From assembly GCA_025354605.1 (NCBI GenBank), contig JANXMN010000601.1:1-42399 (forward strand): 42,399 nucleotides of DNA, given 5' to 3'. Shown here piece by piece: positions 31,919-40,211 of the stretch; position 1 is the stretch's first letter; each line of letters opens with the position of its first letter. The notes beneath the pieces were generated by a model. That model saw only the letters and a program-made list of their open reading frames with translations, was not told the DNA's origin and did no database searches. Source of the DNA: Hymenobacter sp. GTDB taxonomy: Bacteria > Bacteroidota > Bacteroidia > Cytophagales > Hymenobacteraceae. Both the position numbers and the translations under genes were made by a program.

Positions 31919-33778
31919 TCAGTTTGCCAAAAACCAATATTGCTCGGGTCGGGGAGTGGCTGGCGACGTCGTGTCCAATCGGTAGATAGCAACTTCGCTG
32001 TTGAGGAAGGCGGGCGCGAATGGTAGGCGAGGCTGAAAATAACCGCGCTGGTTGGGAAAGCACACCACGTACCGATATTCCGCCCCAGGCCCCGGCGCCG
32101 CATCGGGCTCCCAGCTCCAGGCCGGGTGCTCGCTGCGTAGGTACAGGCTAAGATAGATTTTATGCGTCGGTTCGGGCACCAGCGCGGGACCCGGGGGCTG
32201 CTTGCTCAGCCAGGCCGCGGCCGCCCGAAATTTGGCGTTGTTGCGGCGCGGCGCGCTGTTGTCGCGCGCGTGGCACTGCAATTGGTAGGCCAGCCACAAC
32301 CCCGCCACCAGCAGCATTCCCCGCTGACTCCATGTTTTCCAGCGGCCCCGGCCGTGGGTCAGCAACCATTCCGTGAGCAGCGCTACCAGCGCATAAAAAA
32401 AGAAAGCTTTGTAGAACAGCGTCCGGCCCGGGGCCTGCACCCGCTGCGCCAGCATCATCACGTAGGGAAAGGCAATGAACCAGAGCGTCAACCAGCCGGT
32501 CCGCTGCCAGGGCCGGCCTTCGGATGCCGGTAAGCCGCCTCGGCGCACTTGGTTTATCAGCACCATTGCGCCCGCCAACGTTACCACCACGAGCGTGGCG
32601 CCCAGGCGCATTTGCCCCGCAATGAAGCCTTCGGTTTCCCACCAGTAGGAGGGCAGCCCCCGCAGAATCTCGCCCAGCGGCCTTGGCGCCACAAACCCAT
32701 TGCCCGCCAGCTTTTGCAGGCCCGATACCAGCAGCAGGGGGGCATACGCGAGCCCGACTCCTAGCGCCACCAGGCCTAGCGCCCCCACTAACGACGTCAG
32801 GGCGCGCCAGTGGCGCTGCCGCAACCATTGCCAGCTCAGCCAGCTCGCGGCCGAGCCCAGCACCAGCGCGAAAGTGGGTACTGCCCAGATGCCGGCAATG
32901 CTGCCCAATACCCAGGCCAGCCACGCTCGTCGGGGACGGTCCGTGCTCTGGCTTAAGGAGAGTGTGGCGAAAAAAACCAGCGCGGCCCCTCCGGCCACCA
33001 GCCAGTAGCCGCGCCCCGTGGCGGCGTGATATAGGCCCAATTGGCTCAGGCTGGCCAGGGTGGTGGCCAGCAGCGCTGGCCGGGCCGAGAACTTTTCGCG
33101 CAGCCAGCCCAGGTACCACAGTCCGGTAGCTCCCGTGGCCACCAGCAGCACCGGCAGCCGGATAGTCCACCAAAAGCCGGGGCTGACCTGAAAAAACAGC
33201 CAAGCCAGCAGATTTTCTAGCACGTGGTTGTTGGGCAGGGGATAGTAAGCTGCCACCGCCAGCATGCCTTTGCTCACAAAAAGCGAGTACGAAGCCCCGT
33301 CATCATAGGGCGGGGTAATGGCCGGCAGGCTGAGCGTTAGGCGCAGCAGCGAGAGGGCGGCCAGGGTGATGATGGCCGCCCGGCGTTGCTCCGGCTGCAA
33401 TTCGGCCCAGGCAGCCCGGTAGCCAGCTGGCGGCTGGCGAAACTCTGCCCGTAAGGTCCTTAGCTCGTTTCGGCCGGCTGCTGAGCTCATCAGCAATAAT
33501 CCTCCCAGGCCCGCCAGTGCAGAAACGCCGGCCAGGGCCAGGCCCGCCGCTTGCAGCGTCGCACGGCTAACCGGCCTAACTTGCCAGTGATAAAATGGAA
33601 AAATCGAATTGAGCGCCGCCAGGTCTTGGGTGTAGGCTGAAAGCAGCACCGCCGCCGCGTAAGTGCCCAGCAGCGCGGTGATGCCCGCCCCGAGTAGCCA
33701 GAAGAAGCGAACAGTCGGCTGCGGGTGGCGGCTCGCCACAGCTGCCATGGGGCTGCCATCCGGGCCAGAACCCGCCAT
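31919..33778 (-). CDS. GT-C-like integral membrane glycosyltransferase, paralogue A
   Basis: The 619-residue product has the same architecture as the next gene: helices flanking LNSIFPFYHWQVR, the acidic site PYDDGASYSLFVSKG, AYYPLPNNHVLENLLAWLF, a conserved GNGFVAPRPLGEILRG and the C-terminal PEPTHKIYLSLY and FPNQRGYFQPRLPFAP. The shared motifs in order show a tandem duplication followed by divergence. ATG at 33778 was chosen; it begins 8 bases past the maf stop, so the gene is in the same transcript as maf. Activity as a lipid-linked sugar transferase is inferred from topology and the acidic motif. Target unknown. Confidence 0.76.
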   Translation of the reverse strand: MAGSGPDGSPMAAVASRHPQPTVRFFWLLGAGITALLGTYAAAVLLSAYTQDLAALNSIFPFYHWQVRPVSRATLQAAGLALAGVSALAGLGGLLLMSSAAGRNELRTLRAEFRQPPAGYRAAWAELQPEQRRAAIITLAALSLLRLTLSLPAITPPYDDGASYSLFVSKGMLAVAAYYPLPNNHVLENLLAWLFFQVSPGFWWTIRLPVLLVATGATGLWYLGWLREKFSARPALLATTLASLSQLGLYHAATGRGYWLVAGGAALVFFATLSLSQSTDRPRRAWLAWVLGSIAGIWAVPTFALVLGSAASWLSWQWLRQRHWRALTSLVGALGLVALGVGLAYAPLLLVSGLQKLAGNGFVAPRPLGEILRGLPSYWWETEGFIAGQMRLGATLVVVTLAGAMVLINQVRRGGLPASEGRPWQRTGWLTLWFIAFPYVMMLAQRVQAPGRTLFYKAFFFYALVALLTEWLLTHGRGRWKTWSQRGMLLVAGLWLAYQLQCHARDNSAPRRNNAKFRAAAAWLSKQPPGPALVPEPTHKIYLSLYLRSEHPAWSWEPDAAPGPGAEYRYVVCFPNQRGYFQPRLPFAPAFLNSEVAIYRLDTTSPATPRPEQYWFLAN

Positions 33779-33786
33779 CCCGGCGC

Positions 33787-34374
33787 TCAGGACGAGGCAG
33801 GAGCCGGCAGGGCTCCCAGCTTTTCGAGCTCGGCCCACACGCGGTGAGTGGGCAGGCCCATCACGTTGAAGTAGGAGCCTTCGAGCCGGTCGATGGCGGC
33901 CATGCCCAGCCAGTCCTGCGCCCCATATGACCCGGCTTTGTCGTAGGGCTGGCAAGTATCGATGTAGTGGTCAATTTCGGCCACCCGAAGCGGGCGGAAA
34001 TGCACCGTCGTGCAGTCAGAAAAAACCACTTCCTGCCCATCACCGGCCCGCAGGCACACGCCCGTGTACACCTCGTGGCTACGGCCCTGCAGGCGGCCCA
34101 GCATGGCCTGGGCTTCGGCCCGGTCAGCGGGCTTGTTCAGCACGTCGTCGTCGAGGCACACGATGGTATCGGCAGTTAGCACTAGCTCGTCGGGGGCGAG
34201 GCCGGGTACGTAGGCGGCGGCTTTGCGAGCGGCGAGAAACTCGGCCACTTCGGCCCGGCGCAGGTGGGCCGGGAATTCTTCATCGACTTCCAGTAGCCGG
34301 ATGTCGAACGAAAGGCCCAGCGCGGCCAGCAGCTGGCGGCGGCGCGGAGAGTTGGAAGCCAGGATAAGTTTCAA
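33787..34374 (-). CDS. maf: Maf-family nucleoside triphosphate pyrophosphatase
   Basis: Maf proteins hydrolyse dTTP/UTP or modified nucleotides to monophosphates as house-cleaning enzymes. The 195-residue product has the N-terminal LASNSPRRRQLL (4-15), the metal/base site with LTADTIVCLDD (about 66-76), LNKPADRAEA, YTGVCL and the C-terminal YDKAGSYGAQDWLGMAAIDR and GSYFNVMGLP. All key family residues are visible and length is typical. It follows the DUF1015 gene by nine bases and precedes the GT-C-like pair, so all four probably share one transcript. Confidence 0.94.
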   Translation of the reverse strand: MKLILASNSPRRRQLLAALGLSFDIRLLEVDEEFPAHLRRAEVAEFLAARKAAAYVPGLAPDELVLTADTIVCLDDDVLNKPADRAEAQAMLGRLQGRSHEVYTGVCLRAGDGQEVVFSDCTTVHFRPLRVAEIDHYIDTCQPYDKAGSYGAQDWLGMAAIDRLEGSYFNVMGLPTHRVWAELEKLGALPAPASS

Positions 34375-34383
34375 AGCAAAAAG

Positions 34384-35703
34384 CTAGTGCTGAAAGAATT
34401 CGAGCAATGAATTGCCAGCTTCCTCGTCGGCAATGCTGCTGAAGAGAAAGCCGCCAATGGTTTTGGGGTAGAAAAACGTCGATTTGGGCGGCATCACCGC
34501 GCCGGAGTGACAGACCGACTCTACCTCTGCCATGGTTACCTCGTTCACAATAAGCGCGGCTCGGGCCTCGCCGCGGTCCACCCGCTGCAGGCATTCCGAG
34601 AAGTTGCGCACGTAAGCTACGCCGGGCCAGGCGCGCTGCACGTCGGGACCTACCAGGCCCAATACTTTCTCCAGCACGAAGTAATGCAGCACCGTCAAAT
34701 CAAGGTTTTTGACGGCTTCGGTGGTGTCCCAGTCCAGCTGGGAATGCACCTCGGGGCGCAGCCGGATTTTATACGCCTGCTCATCCAGATACAGCCCAAA
34801 GGCCCACGGCTTGCCGGCAATAATTTCGGGTAGGTCGGTGACATCCTCGATGGCCCGAATCGTGAAATACGGCTCCAGTCGGCGCAGAAATTCGGTTTCG
34901 TCCAGCTCCCCGGGCAGCTCCAGCAGCAGGCGGTGGGTGGGTAGGATGCGCAGGTCATCGGCTGCCGAGTTGGTGAGGTACATGAGGTGGTAGTTCCAGG
35001 GCTCGTGGCCGGTGGCCGTGCCGTTGGCGGCCAGCGTTCGGGCCTGCCGGTAAGCCAGCGAGCCTTCGTAGCGGTGGTGGCCGTCGGCCAGAATCACCTG
35101 TCGTTGCGCCAGCACCTGCTGAAACCGTCGAATCACCGCCGCGTCCTGAATCACGGCCAACACATCCCGCGCGCCCTGGTAATCTTCGTCGGTTTCTAGC
35201 AGGGGCGTGGTCATTGCCTCGTCCAGGTAGCGCTCCAGCTCAAACTCGTCGTCGCGATACAGGCCGTGCGTGGCGCTCGACTGAAACTGCGTGCAGGCCA
35301 GCAATTCGGCCCGGTCGTTCACGGCCGCCGGCAGCGTGTTTTCGTGGCGCAACACCACTTCCTCACTCCAGTCGTAAGCCCGAATGTGGCACATGAAGCC
35401 CTTGCGGCAAAATTCACGGGCGCTACCCGGCAGCCGGAAATACTGGTAATAGGCATAGATACCCGGCAGCTCGTCCTGACGTAGCACGCCGCTGGCTTCC
35501 CATTCGCGCAGGAGGCGCAGTGCTTCGGCGGCCGGAGCCTCGCCGCGTGGAACCGACAAATGAATGGAGTTGAGTGGGTTGCGATAGAGAGCCTCGCGCT
35601 GCTTGACCGAAACCACATCGAATAGCGGCGAAACGTAGGCATCGATGTCGGTGCTTAGTGTCGGGTTGTAGCGCCAGCCGCGCAGGGGTTGAATTTCAGC
35701 CAC
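34384..35703 (-). CDS. DUF1015 family protein
   Basis: The 439-residue product belongs to the DUF1015 (PF06245) family, cytosolic proteins of unestablished function. Conserved segments are MAEIQPLRGWRYNP at the start, NSIHLSVPRGE, the HH motif VILADGHHRYEGSLAYR, and the C-terminal MPPKSTFFYPKTIGGFLF. GTG at 35703 was chosen because homology begins at AEIQP; an in-frame ATG at 35775 would add non-homologous residues. A near-consensus -7 box lies 33 bases upstream of that GTG. It is the first gene of the maf/GT-C unit and 126 bases downstream of pdxH. Confidence 0.9.
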   Translation of the reverse strand: MAEIQPLRGWRYNPTLSTDIDAYVSPLFDVVSVKQREALYRNPLNSIHLSVPRGEAPAAEALRLLREWEASGVLRQDELPGIYAYYQYFRLPGSAREFCRKGFMCHIRAYDWSEEVVLRHENTLPAAVNDRAELLACTQFQSSATHGLYRDDEFELERYLDEAMTTPLLETDEDYQGARDVLAVIQDAAVIRRFQQVLAQRQVILADGHHRYEGSLAYRQARTLAANGTATGHEPWNYHLMYLTNSAADDLRILPTHRLLLELPGELDETEFLRRLEPYFTIRAIEDVTDLPEIIAGKPWAFGLYLDEQAYKIRLRPEVHSQLDWDTTEAVKNLDLTVLHYFVLEKVLGLVGPDVQRAWPGVAYVRNFSECLQRVDRGEARAALIVNEVTMAEVESVCHSGAVMPPKSTFFYPKTIGGFLFSSIADEEAGNSLLEFFQH

Positions 35704-35735
35704 GTATTCGAAAAAAGCAGTGAGTCGGGAAGCGG

Positions 35736-35743
35736 CAAAGTTC
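35736..35743 (-). promoter_or_regulatory. near-consensus -7 box (GAACTTTG) of the DUF1015-maf unit
   Basis: On the minus strand the octamer matches TAnnTTTG at all but the first position. Its location supports the internal GTG start at 35703, since a transcript starting there could not use the upstream ATG at 35775. Confidence 0.38.
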
Positions 35744-35829
35744 GCACAAGCCGCCTGATTAACCCACATTTTCAACTATTCACCATCAGGTCCGAAGGAA
35801 ATGTCCCGCAATCCCGCATATACGATGCC

Positions 35830-36480
35830 TTACGGGGCCAGCCGCTCAATCTTCCATTCCGTGCCCTGCTGGGTATATAAAATCCGGTCGTGTAAGCGGC
35901 TGGGTCGGCCCTGCCAAAGCTCAATTAGCTGCGGGCGCAACAGGTAGCCGCCCCAGTGCGGGGGCCGCGGCAACGGATTCTGGGTTTCGAATTCTTTGGC
36001 GGTGGCCACTTCGCGGGCTTCGAGTTCCTGGCGGCTGGCAATTTCCTGGCTTTGGGGCGAGGCCCAGGCCCCCAACTGACTGCTCCGCGGCCGGCTCTGG
36101 AAATAGGCCGTCGACATGGCCTCGGGGGCTTTTTCGATGCGGCCTTCCACCCGCACCTGCCGTTCCAGGCCGGGCCAGAAAAAGTTGAGCGCGGCTAAAG
36201 GGTGGGCGGCCAGTTCGTGGCCCTTGCGCGATTCATAATTGGTGTAGAAGAGAAAGCTCGCGTCGTCGGGCATGCCCTTTAGCAGTACTACCCGCGACGA
36301 AGGCTGGCCGGCAGCGCCCACCGTGCTCAGCGTCATGGCGGTGGGCTCTTCGAGCTGGGCGGCAATGGCTTCCTCCAGCCACTGCCGGAATTGCAGCATT
36401 GCGTTGGGCAGTACCTCGCCCCGGGAAAGGGTCCGTTGGGCGTAGGTTTTGCGTAAATCGGCCAGATTTGTATCGTTCAT
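35830..36480 (-). CDS. pdxH: pyridoxamine 5'-phosphate oxidase
   Basis: PdxH oxidises pyridoxine or pyridoxamine 5'-phosphate to pyridoxal 5'-phosphate with FMN and oxygen. The 216-residue product has [22 protein letters not shown] (FMN-binding strands, split around [10 protein letters not shown]), [46 protein letters not shown] and the C-terminal [24 protein letters not shown] (split around the [11 protein letters not shown] signature). The N-terminal [10 protein letters not shown] is also typical. Length matches the family. Upstream is a 246-base gap shared with the divergent YqgE/AlgH gene. Confidence 0.95.
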   Translation of the reverse strand: MNDTNLADLRKTYAQRTLSRGEVLPNAMLQFRQWLEEAIAAQLEEPTAMTLSTVGAAGQPSSRVVLLKGMPDDASFLFYTNYESRKGHELAAHPLAALNFFWPGLERQVRVEGRIEKAPEAMSTAYFQSRPRSSQLGAWASPQSQEIASRQELEAREVATAKEFETQNPLPRPPHWGGYLLRPQLIELWQGRPSRLHDRILYTQQGTEWKIERLAP

Positions 36481-36726
36481 GGGTTTAAGGATAGGTATGG
36501 AAGCAGGAAAGCAAGCGCGACGAACTTGCCCGATGGAACATTTTCAGTTAGGCCGCAGTCTTTATTAACCATCAGTTATCATCTACTTGTTTCAGCGGCG
36601 AAAGGTACAGACACGCTTTTCGCACTACTGCCGAGCCTAACCGGTGTCCTAAACCGGACCACGGGGGCCAACTGACTTCGACAGTAAAATCGCCGGCAAG
36701 TATCCCCTCTTTTCGCCATTCAGCCT

Positions 36727-37281
36727 ATGCAATCCGGCACGCTCCTTATCTCCAAGCCCTTCCTCGGTGACCCCAACTTCGAGCGCAGCGTCGTGCTCAT
36801 TTGTCGCGATGAGTCCGCCCATGGCACTTTTGGACTGGTCCTGAATCGGCTCACCACCCTGACGCTGGGGGACGTGCTTGACCTGCCCGACCCGGTACCG
36901 GCGGTGCAGGAAATACCCCTTTACCTTGGCGGTCCGGTTGAGCAGAACACGCTGCATTACGTGCATCGGGTGGCCAGTCTGCCGGGTGCGAACTTCCTCG
37001 GGCAGGACGTTTACTGGGGCGGCGATTTCGAGCTGTTGCTTGAAATGCTGGTCAGCGGCACGGTTCCGGTAGCCGATGTCCGGCTTTTTGCGGGCTATTC
37101 CGGTTGGAGCGAGGGCCAGCTCGCCGCCGAAATGCGGGAGCAGACTTGGATTCGGCAGCCCGCAAGCGCCGGGAAAGTGTTTACTTTGGCATCTGATGCC
37201 TTTTGGCGGGATATTTTACGGGAAAAAGGAGGGCGTTTTAAAGTGCTCGCTAACTATCCCGTTGACCCCAGCCTGAATTAG
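36727..37281 (+). CDS. YqgE/AlgH family protein (UPF0301)
   Basis: The 184-residue product is a soluble protein of the YqgE/AlgH family, widely conserved but of unclear molecular function; AlgH was named from an alginate regulation phenotype in Pseudomonas. Signature segments are GTLLISKPFLGDPNFERSVV (split at PFLGDPNF), HGTFGLVLNRLT, LGGPVEQNTLHYVH, DVYWGGDFELL and LFAGYSGWSEGQLAAEM. The ATG at 36727 matches the family start. It is 90 bases upstream of the DUF349 gene and may be co-transcribed. Confidence 0.93.
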   Translation: MQSGTLLISKPFLGDPNFERSVVLICRDESAHGTFGLVLNRLTTLTLGDVLDLPDPVPAVQEIPLYLGGPVEQNTLHYVHRVASLPGANFLGQDVYWGGDFELLLEMLVSGTVPVADVRLFAGYSGWSEGQLAAEMREQTWIRQPASAGKVFTLASDAFWRDILREKGGRFKVLANYPVDPSLN

Positions 37282-37371
37282 GGCGACCTGCGGGCCGTCG
37301 AGTTTTTTGTTTCCACCCTTTTACGCGCGCTGCTCCGGCTCAATCTTCCGAGCTGGCTTTTCCGAAGAATT

Positions 37372-39873
37372 ATGGCTGCTGAAGAAAACCCCACTACTCC
37401 GCCCGCCGGCGGAAACGAGCTATCCGCTGAAGACCGGATGACCATTTTGCAACGCCGACTGGCCGAGATTGAAAACCGTGCGGCTGGTGCGCCCGCTGGC
37501 ACCCTGTCGCCGGAATCTGGTGCGCAGGTTGAGTTGCCTGCCCAGGGTACGCCCGAGTTGCCCGTTGGCCAGCCCGCCGGGGCCGGTACTGCCGAACCTT
37601 CCGGCGAAGCCGTCATCATCACCGACCTGGGGGTTGCTGCGCCGGATGCCGGCACACCCGAAGCTGCTGCTGCTGCCGAAACGGCTCAGCACGTGCCCGA
37701 TGCCGTAACCGTTGATGGCCACGACATATCGGCACCTCAGGCCCGCGCGCTGGCCCATTATGATGGCATTTCGGCTGAGCCCCCGTCCAATCCCGAAGCG
37801 CTGCCCGCCGCCGAGCATATTGCCAGTGCTACTCCGGCTCCCATTGCCGACCCTGAAGTACTGAGCGCCCCGGCTCCTGAAAACGCCGAATCCCCGGATG
37901 CGGAGTTGCCCGTGGCTGACCTGCCCAATGCTGAGGCCATCGAAGCGGCTCCCGAAGCAGTTGCCACCCTGTCAACTTCCTCCGAAACCCCGGTGGCGGA
38001 AGAAACGCCTGAAGTTTCCGCAAGTGGCTCCGAATCCGAAGCCGTTCCAGTCACTGAACAGGTTTCGGCTGAAGTACCTGCGGTCGTGTCGCCGACGGCT
38101 GATGAGGCGGCGGTCTTGCTTGATGCTCCGGATAAATCGATGCCCGATTTCGCGGGCCTCGACCTGCCGGCTCAAGCGGCTTACTTGGTGGGTTTGTTGC
38201 GTCGCCCCGATGCCAGCAAACACCGCAAGCAGATTCAGGACCTTACCCGCCAATACGAAGCCAACGTAGGTCAGGCCCGTACCGCCGCTCGCGAAAAGTT
38301 TGCCGCCGGCGGCGAAGGTGCCGAAGCCTTTGCATTCCAGCAGCCCGAAGGCCAGCAGGAACTCAATAAGGCTCAGCAGGAATACCGCGAAAGCCGTGTA
38401 AAAGATGCCAAGGCGGAAGATGCCAGCCGTGGCGATAACCTTACTAAAAAGAAAGCCCTGCTCGACCAGCTCCGCATCCTGGTGGAAGGTGCTGAAACCA
38501 AAGACAGCTCCGCCAAGCTGAAGGCTTTGCAGGCCGATTGGAAGTCCACCGGAGCCGTGCCGCAGACCGACAGCCAAAGCATCTGGGACACGTATCACGG
38601 CCTGCTCGATATTTATTACAGCAAGCAGGGCCAGTTCCTGCAGATGAAGGACCTTGACCGCCGGCGCAATCTGGAAGCCAAGGAAGCCCTCATCAAGCGG
38701 GCGGAAGCCCTCGGCAGCGCTTCCGGTATCAATAAAGCCCTCGACGAGCTCACCAAGCTGCACGAAGACTGGAAGAACATTGGCCCCGTGCCCAACGACC
38801 AGCGGGAGCCGCTGTGGCAGCGTTTCATTGCGGCTTCCGATGTCCTGCATCAGCGCCGTAAGGAGTTTGCCGACCAGCGCTCCGTTGTTGAAAAAGCCAA
38901 CCTCGTGGTGAAGCAGGCTCTGCTGGAGCGCGTGCTGCCCTTCGCCAGCTTCGAAACCGACCGCGTGAACCTATGGCGCTCGAAAACCGATGAGCTGCAG
39001 GAAATCAAGGTTGAATGGGAGGCCGCCGGCCTCGTGCCCCGCGCTCAGGCCGACGCCTTAAACAAACAGTATTGGGCTGCCTATAAGGCGTTTTTCAATC
39101 GTAAAAACGACTTTTTCAAAAGCCTCGACAATGAGAAATCAGCTAACGTAAAGGCAAAGCAGAATCTCATCGACCAGGCTGAGGAAGCGCAGAACAATGC
39201 CGACCATGACACCGCCCGTCAGGTTATCATTCGGGTGCAGAAGGAATGGAAGGATGTGGGCCGCGTGCCCGATAAGCTGGCCGACAAGCTTTGGCATCGT
39301 TTCCGCGCCGCCTGCGATGCCGTTTTCGAGCGTCCCAAGCAGGAGTTCCGCCAGCGCGAGGAAAAGGTGCAGCTGGCTTCGGCTGAGCAAACCTCCCACC
39401 TCGATGCCCTGGCCGAGCAAATAAATGCCCTGTCGGCCGATGCCCCTGGTTCGCTGGAAGGCTACCGTGCCGTGCTGGCCGATTGGTCGGCTGCCTTCGA
39501 CCCTTCCGAAGCCGAGCCCGCTCGTGGCACTGGCGATGCCAGCGAAGAACGTTTGCTGGCCCTGCTGGGCAAGTACCTCGACCAAGTGCCCGGCTTGGCC
39601 TACGCCGACCGCACCGAGCTGCTCTTCCAGACCGAAATTGCCCGCCTCAAGGCCCGTCCGCAGGCCCAGCAGCAGCTGACGCGCAAGGAAATGGCGCTCC
39701 GCAAGGAAATCAACGAGCTGGAAAACGACGCGTCGACGCTGCAAACCAATCTCGACTTCTTCGCCCGCTCGAAGAACGCCTCGCAGCTGCGTGAGGAGTA
39801 CGAAGGCCGGATTGCCGAAGGACAGAAACGCATCGACACGCTGAAAAAGCAGTTGCGCCTGATTCGTAGCTAA
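37372..39873 (+). CDS. large DUF349 repeat protein with acidic Ala/Pro-rich N-terminus
   Basis: The 833-residue product has two parts. Residues 1-255 are low complexity, rich in Ala, Pro, Glu and Ser, acidic and probably disordered. Residues about 260-830 are mostly helical and contain DUF349 repeats, recognised by WKSTGAVP, DWKNIGPVPNDQREPLWQRF, VEWEAAGLVPRAQADAL and EWKDVGRVPDKLADKLWHRF. Each has the W-x5-G-x-V/P core, and each is followed by a helical region. A coiled coil ends the protein (about 765-830). DUF349 function is not established; the E. coli protein YeaA/ YccJ-like assignments are not relied upon here. A strong terminator follows. Confidence 0.9.
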   Translation: MAAEENPTTPPAGGNELSAEDRMTILQRRLAEIENRAAGAPAGTLSPESGAQVELPAQGTPELPVGQPAGAGTAEPSGEAVIITDLGVAAPDAGTPEAAAAAETAQHVPDAVTVDGHDISAPQARALAHYDGISAEPPSNPEALPAAEHIASATPAPIADPEVLSAPAPENAESPDAELPVADLPNAEAIEAAPEAVATLSTSSETPVAEETPEVSASGSESEAVPVTEQVSAEVPAVVSPTADEAAVLLDAPDKSMPDFAGLDLPAQAAYLVGLLRRPDASKHRKQIQDLTRQYEANVGQARTAAREKFAAGGEGAEAFAFQQPEGQQELNKAQQEYRESRVKDAKAEDASRGDNLTKKKALLDQLRILVEGAETKDSSAKLKALQADWKSTGAVPQTDSQSIWDTYHGLLDIYYSKQGQFLQMKDLDRRRNLEAKEALIKRAEALGSASGINKALDELTKLHEDWKNIGPVPNDQREPLWQRFIAASDVLHQRRKEFADQRSVVEKANLVVKQALLERVLPFASFETDRVNLWRSKTDELQEIKVEWEAAGLVPRAQADALNKQYWAAYKAFFNRKNDFFKSLDNEKSANVKAKQNLIDQAEEAQNNADHDTARQVIIRVQKEWKDVGRVPDKLADKLWHRFRAACDAVFERPKQEFRQREEKVQLASAEQTSHLDALAEQINALSADAPGSLEGYRAVLADWSAAFDPSEAEPARGTGDASEERLLALLGKYLDQVPGLAYADRTELLFQTEIARLKARPQAQQQLTRKEMALRKEINELENDASTLQTNLDFFARSKNASQLREEYEGRIAEGQKRIDTLKKQLRLIRS

Positions 39874-39892
39874 CGCTAACTACCACTGAAAA

Positions 39893-39924
39893 AGGCCCGT
39901 TGCTTCGGTAGCGGGTCTTTTTTT
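39893..39924 (+). terminator. Rho-independent terminator of the DUF349 gene
   Basis: An 11-base-pair stem (with G-T wobbles) AGGCCCGTTGC / GTAGCGGGTCT closes a TTCG tetraloop and runs into eight T. It starts 20 bases after the stop codon. Confidence 0.9.
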
Positions 39925-39968
39925 GTGATTTAGGGTCAGGATACTACAAAAAACCTGGTCTTGGTTGT

Positions 39969-39976
39969 TACTTTTG
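39969..39976 (+). promoter_or_regulatory. Bacteroidota -7 box (TACTTTTG) of tRNA-Thr
   Basis: An exact TAnnTTTG match ends 12 bases before the mature tRNA 5' end, a sound spacing for a tRNA promoter. Confidence 0.6.
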
Positions 39977-39988
39977 CCTCACCAACCC

Positions 39989-40061
39989 GCCGCCTTAGCT
40001 CAGTTGGTAGAGCTTCTGACTTGTAATCAGAGGGTCGTTGGTTCGAGTCCGACAGGCGGCT
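39989..40061 (+). tRNA. tRNA-Thr (anticodon TGT)
   Basis: The 73-base sequence folds into a full cloverleaf. The acceptor stem is GCCGCCT/AGGCGGC, the D arm GCTC-AGTTGGTA-GAGC, and the anticodon arm TCTGA-CTTGTAA-TCAGA, which gives anticodon TGT for ACA codons. A five-base variable loop and the T arm GTTGG-TTCGAGT-CCGAC (with a T-G pair) follow. The discriminator is T; CCA is not encoded. Its 3' half is a classic target for tyrosine recombinases, and a complete integrase gene starts 150 bases downstream. Confidence 0.97.
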
Positions 40062-40082
40062 CATACTTCCATACCCGGAGCA

Positions 40083-40130
40083 CCCGGAAAACAGCTTCTC
40101 ACGTCGTGAAAGCAGTTTTCCGGGTTTTTT
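40083..40130 (+). terminator. strong terminator after tRNA-Thr
   Basis: A 10-base-pair stem CCCGGAAAAC / GTTTTCCGGG is extended inward by GCTT/AAGC and CACG/CGTG around small bulges, and is followed by six T. It ends tRNA transcription before the integrase gene. Confidence 0.9.
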
Positions 40131-40187
40131 GCGTCTAGGGGAATCGGTACTCCACGACGCGAAATCGGGGGTTTCCTACGCGAGGGA

Positions 40188-40207
40188 CGCCCCCCATAAC
40201 GCCCCCC
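40188..40207. repeat. twin CGCCCCCC repeat before the integrase start
   Basis: Two identical octamers CGCCCCCC at 40188-40195 and 40200-40207 lie 12 bases apart centre to centre, separated by ATAA. They end 4 bases before the integrase ATG. Roughly one helical turn apart, they could bind a regulator or recombinase arm domain; this is an inference. Confidence 0.5.
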
Positions 40208-40211
40208 TTTT

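Noticed and set aside
31834-32103. N-terminal extension of paralogue B into the paralogue A gene
   Set aside because: The extension has no membrane or family features and overlaps coding sequence of the neighbouring gene in another frame.
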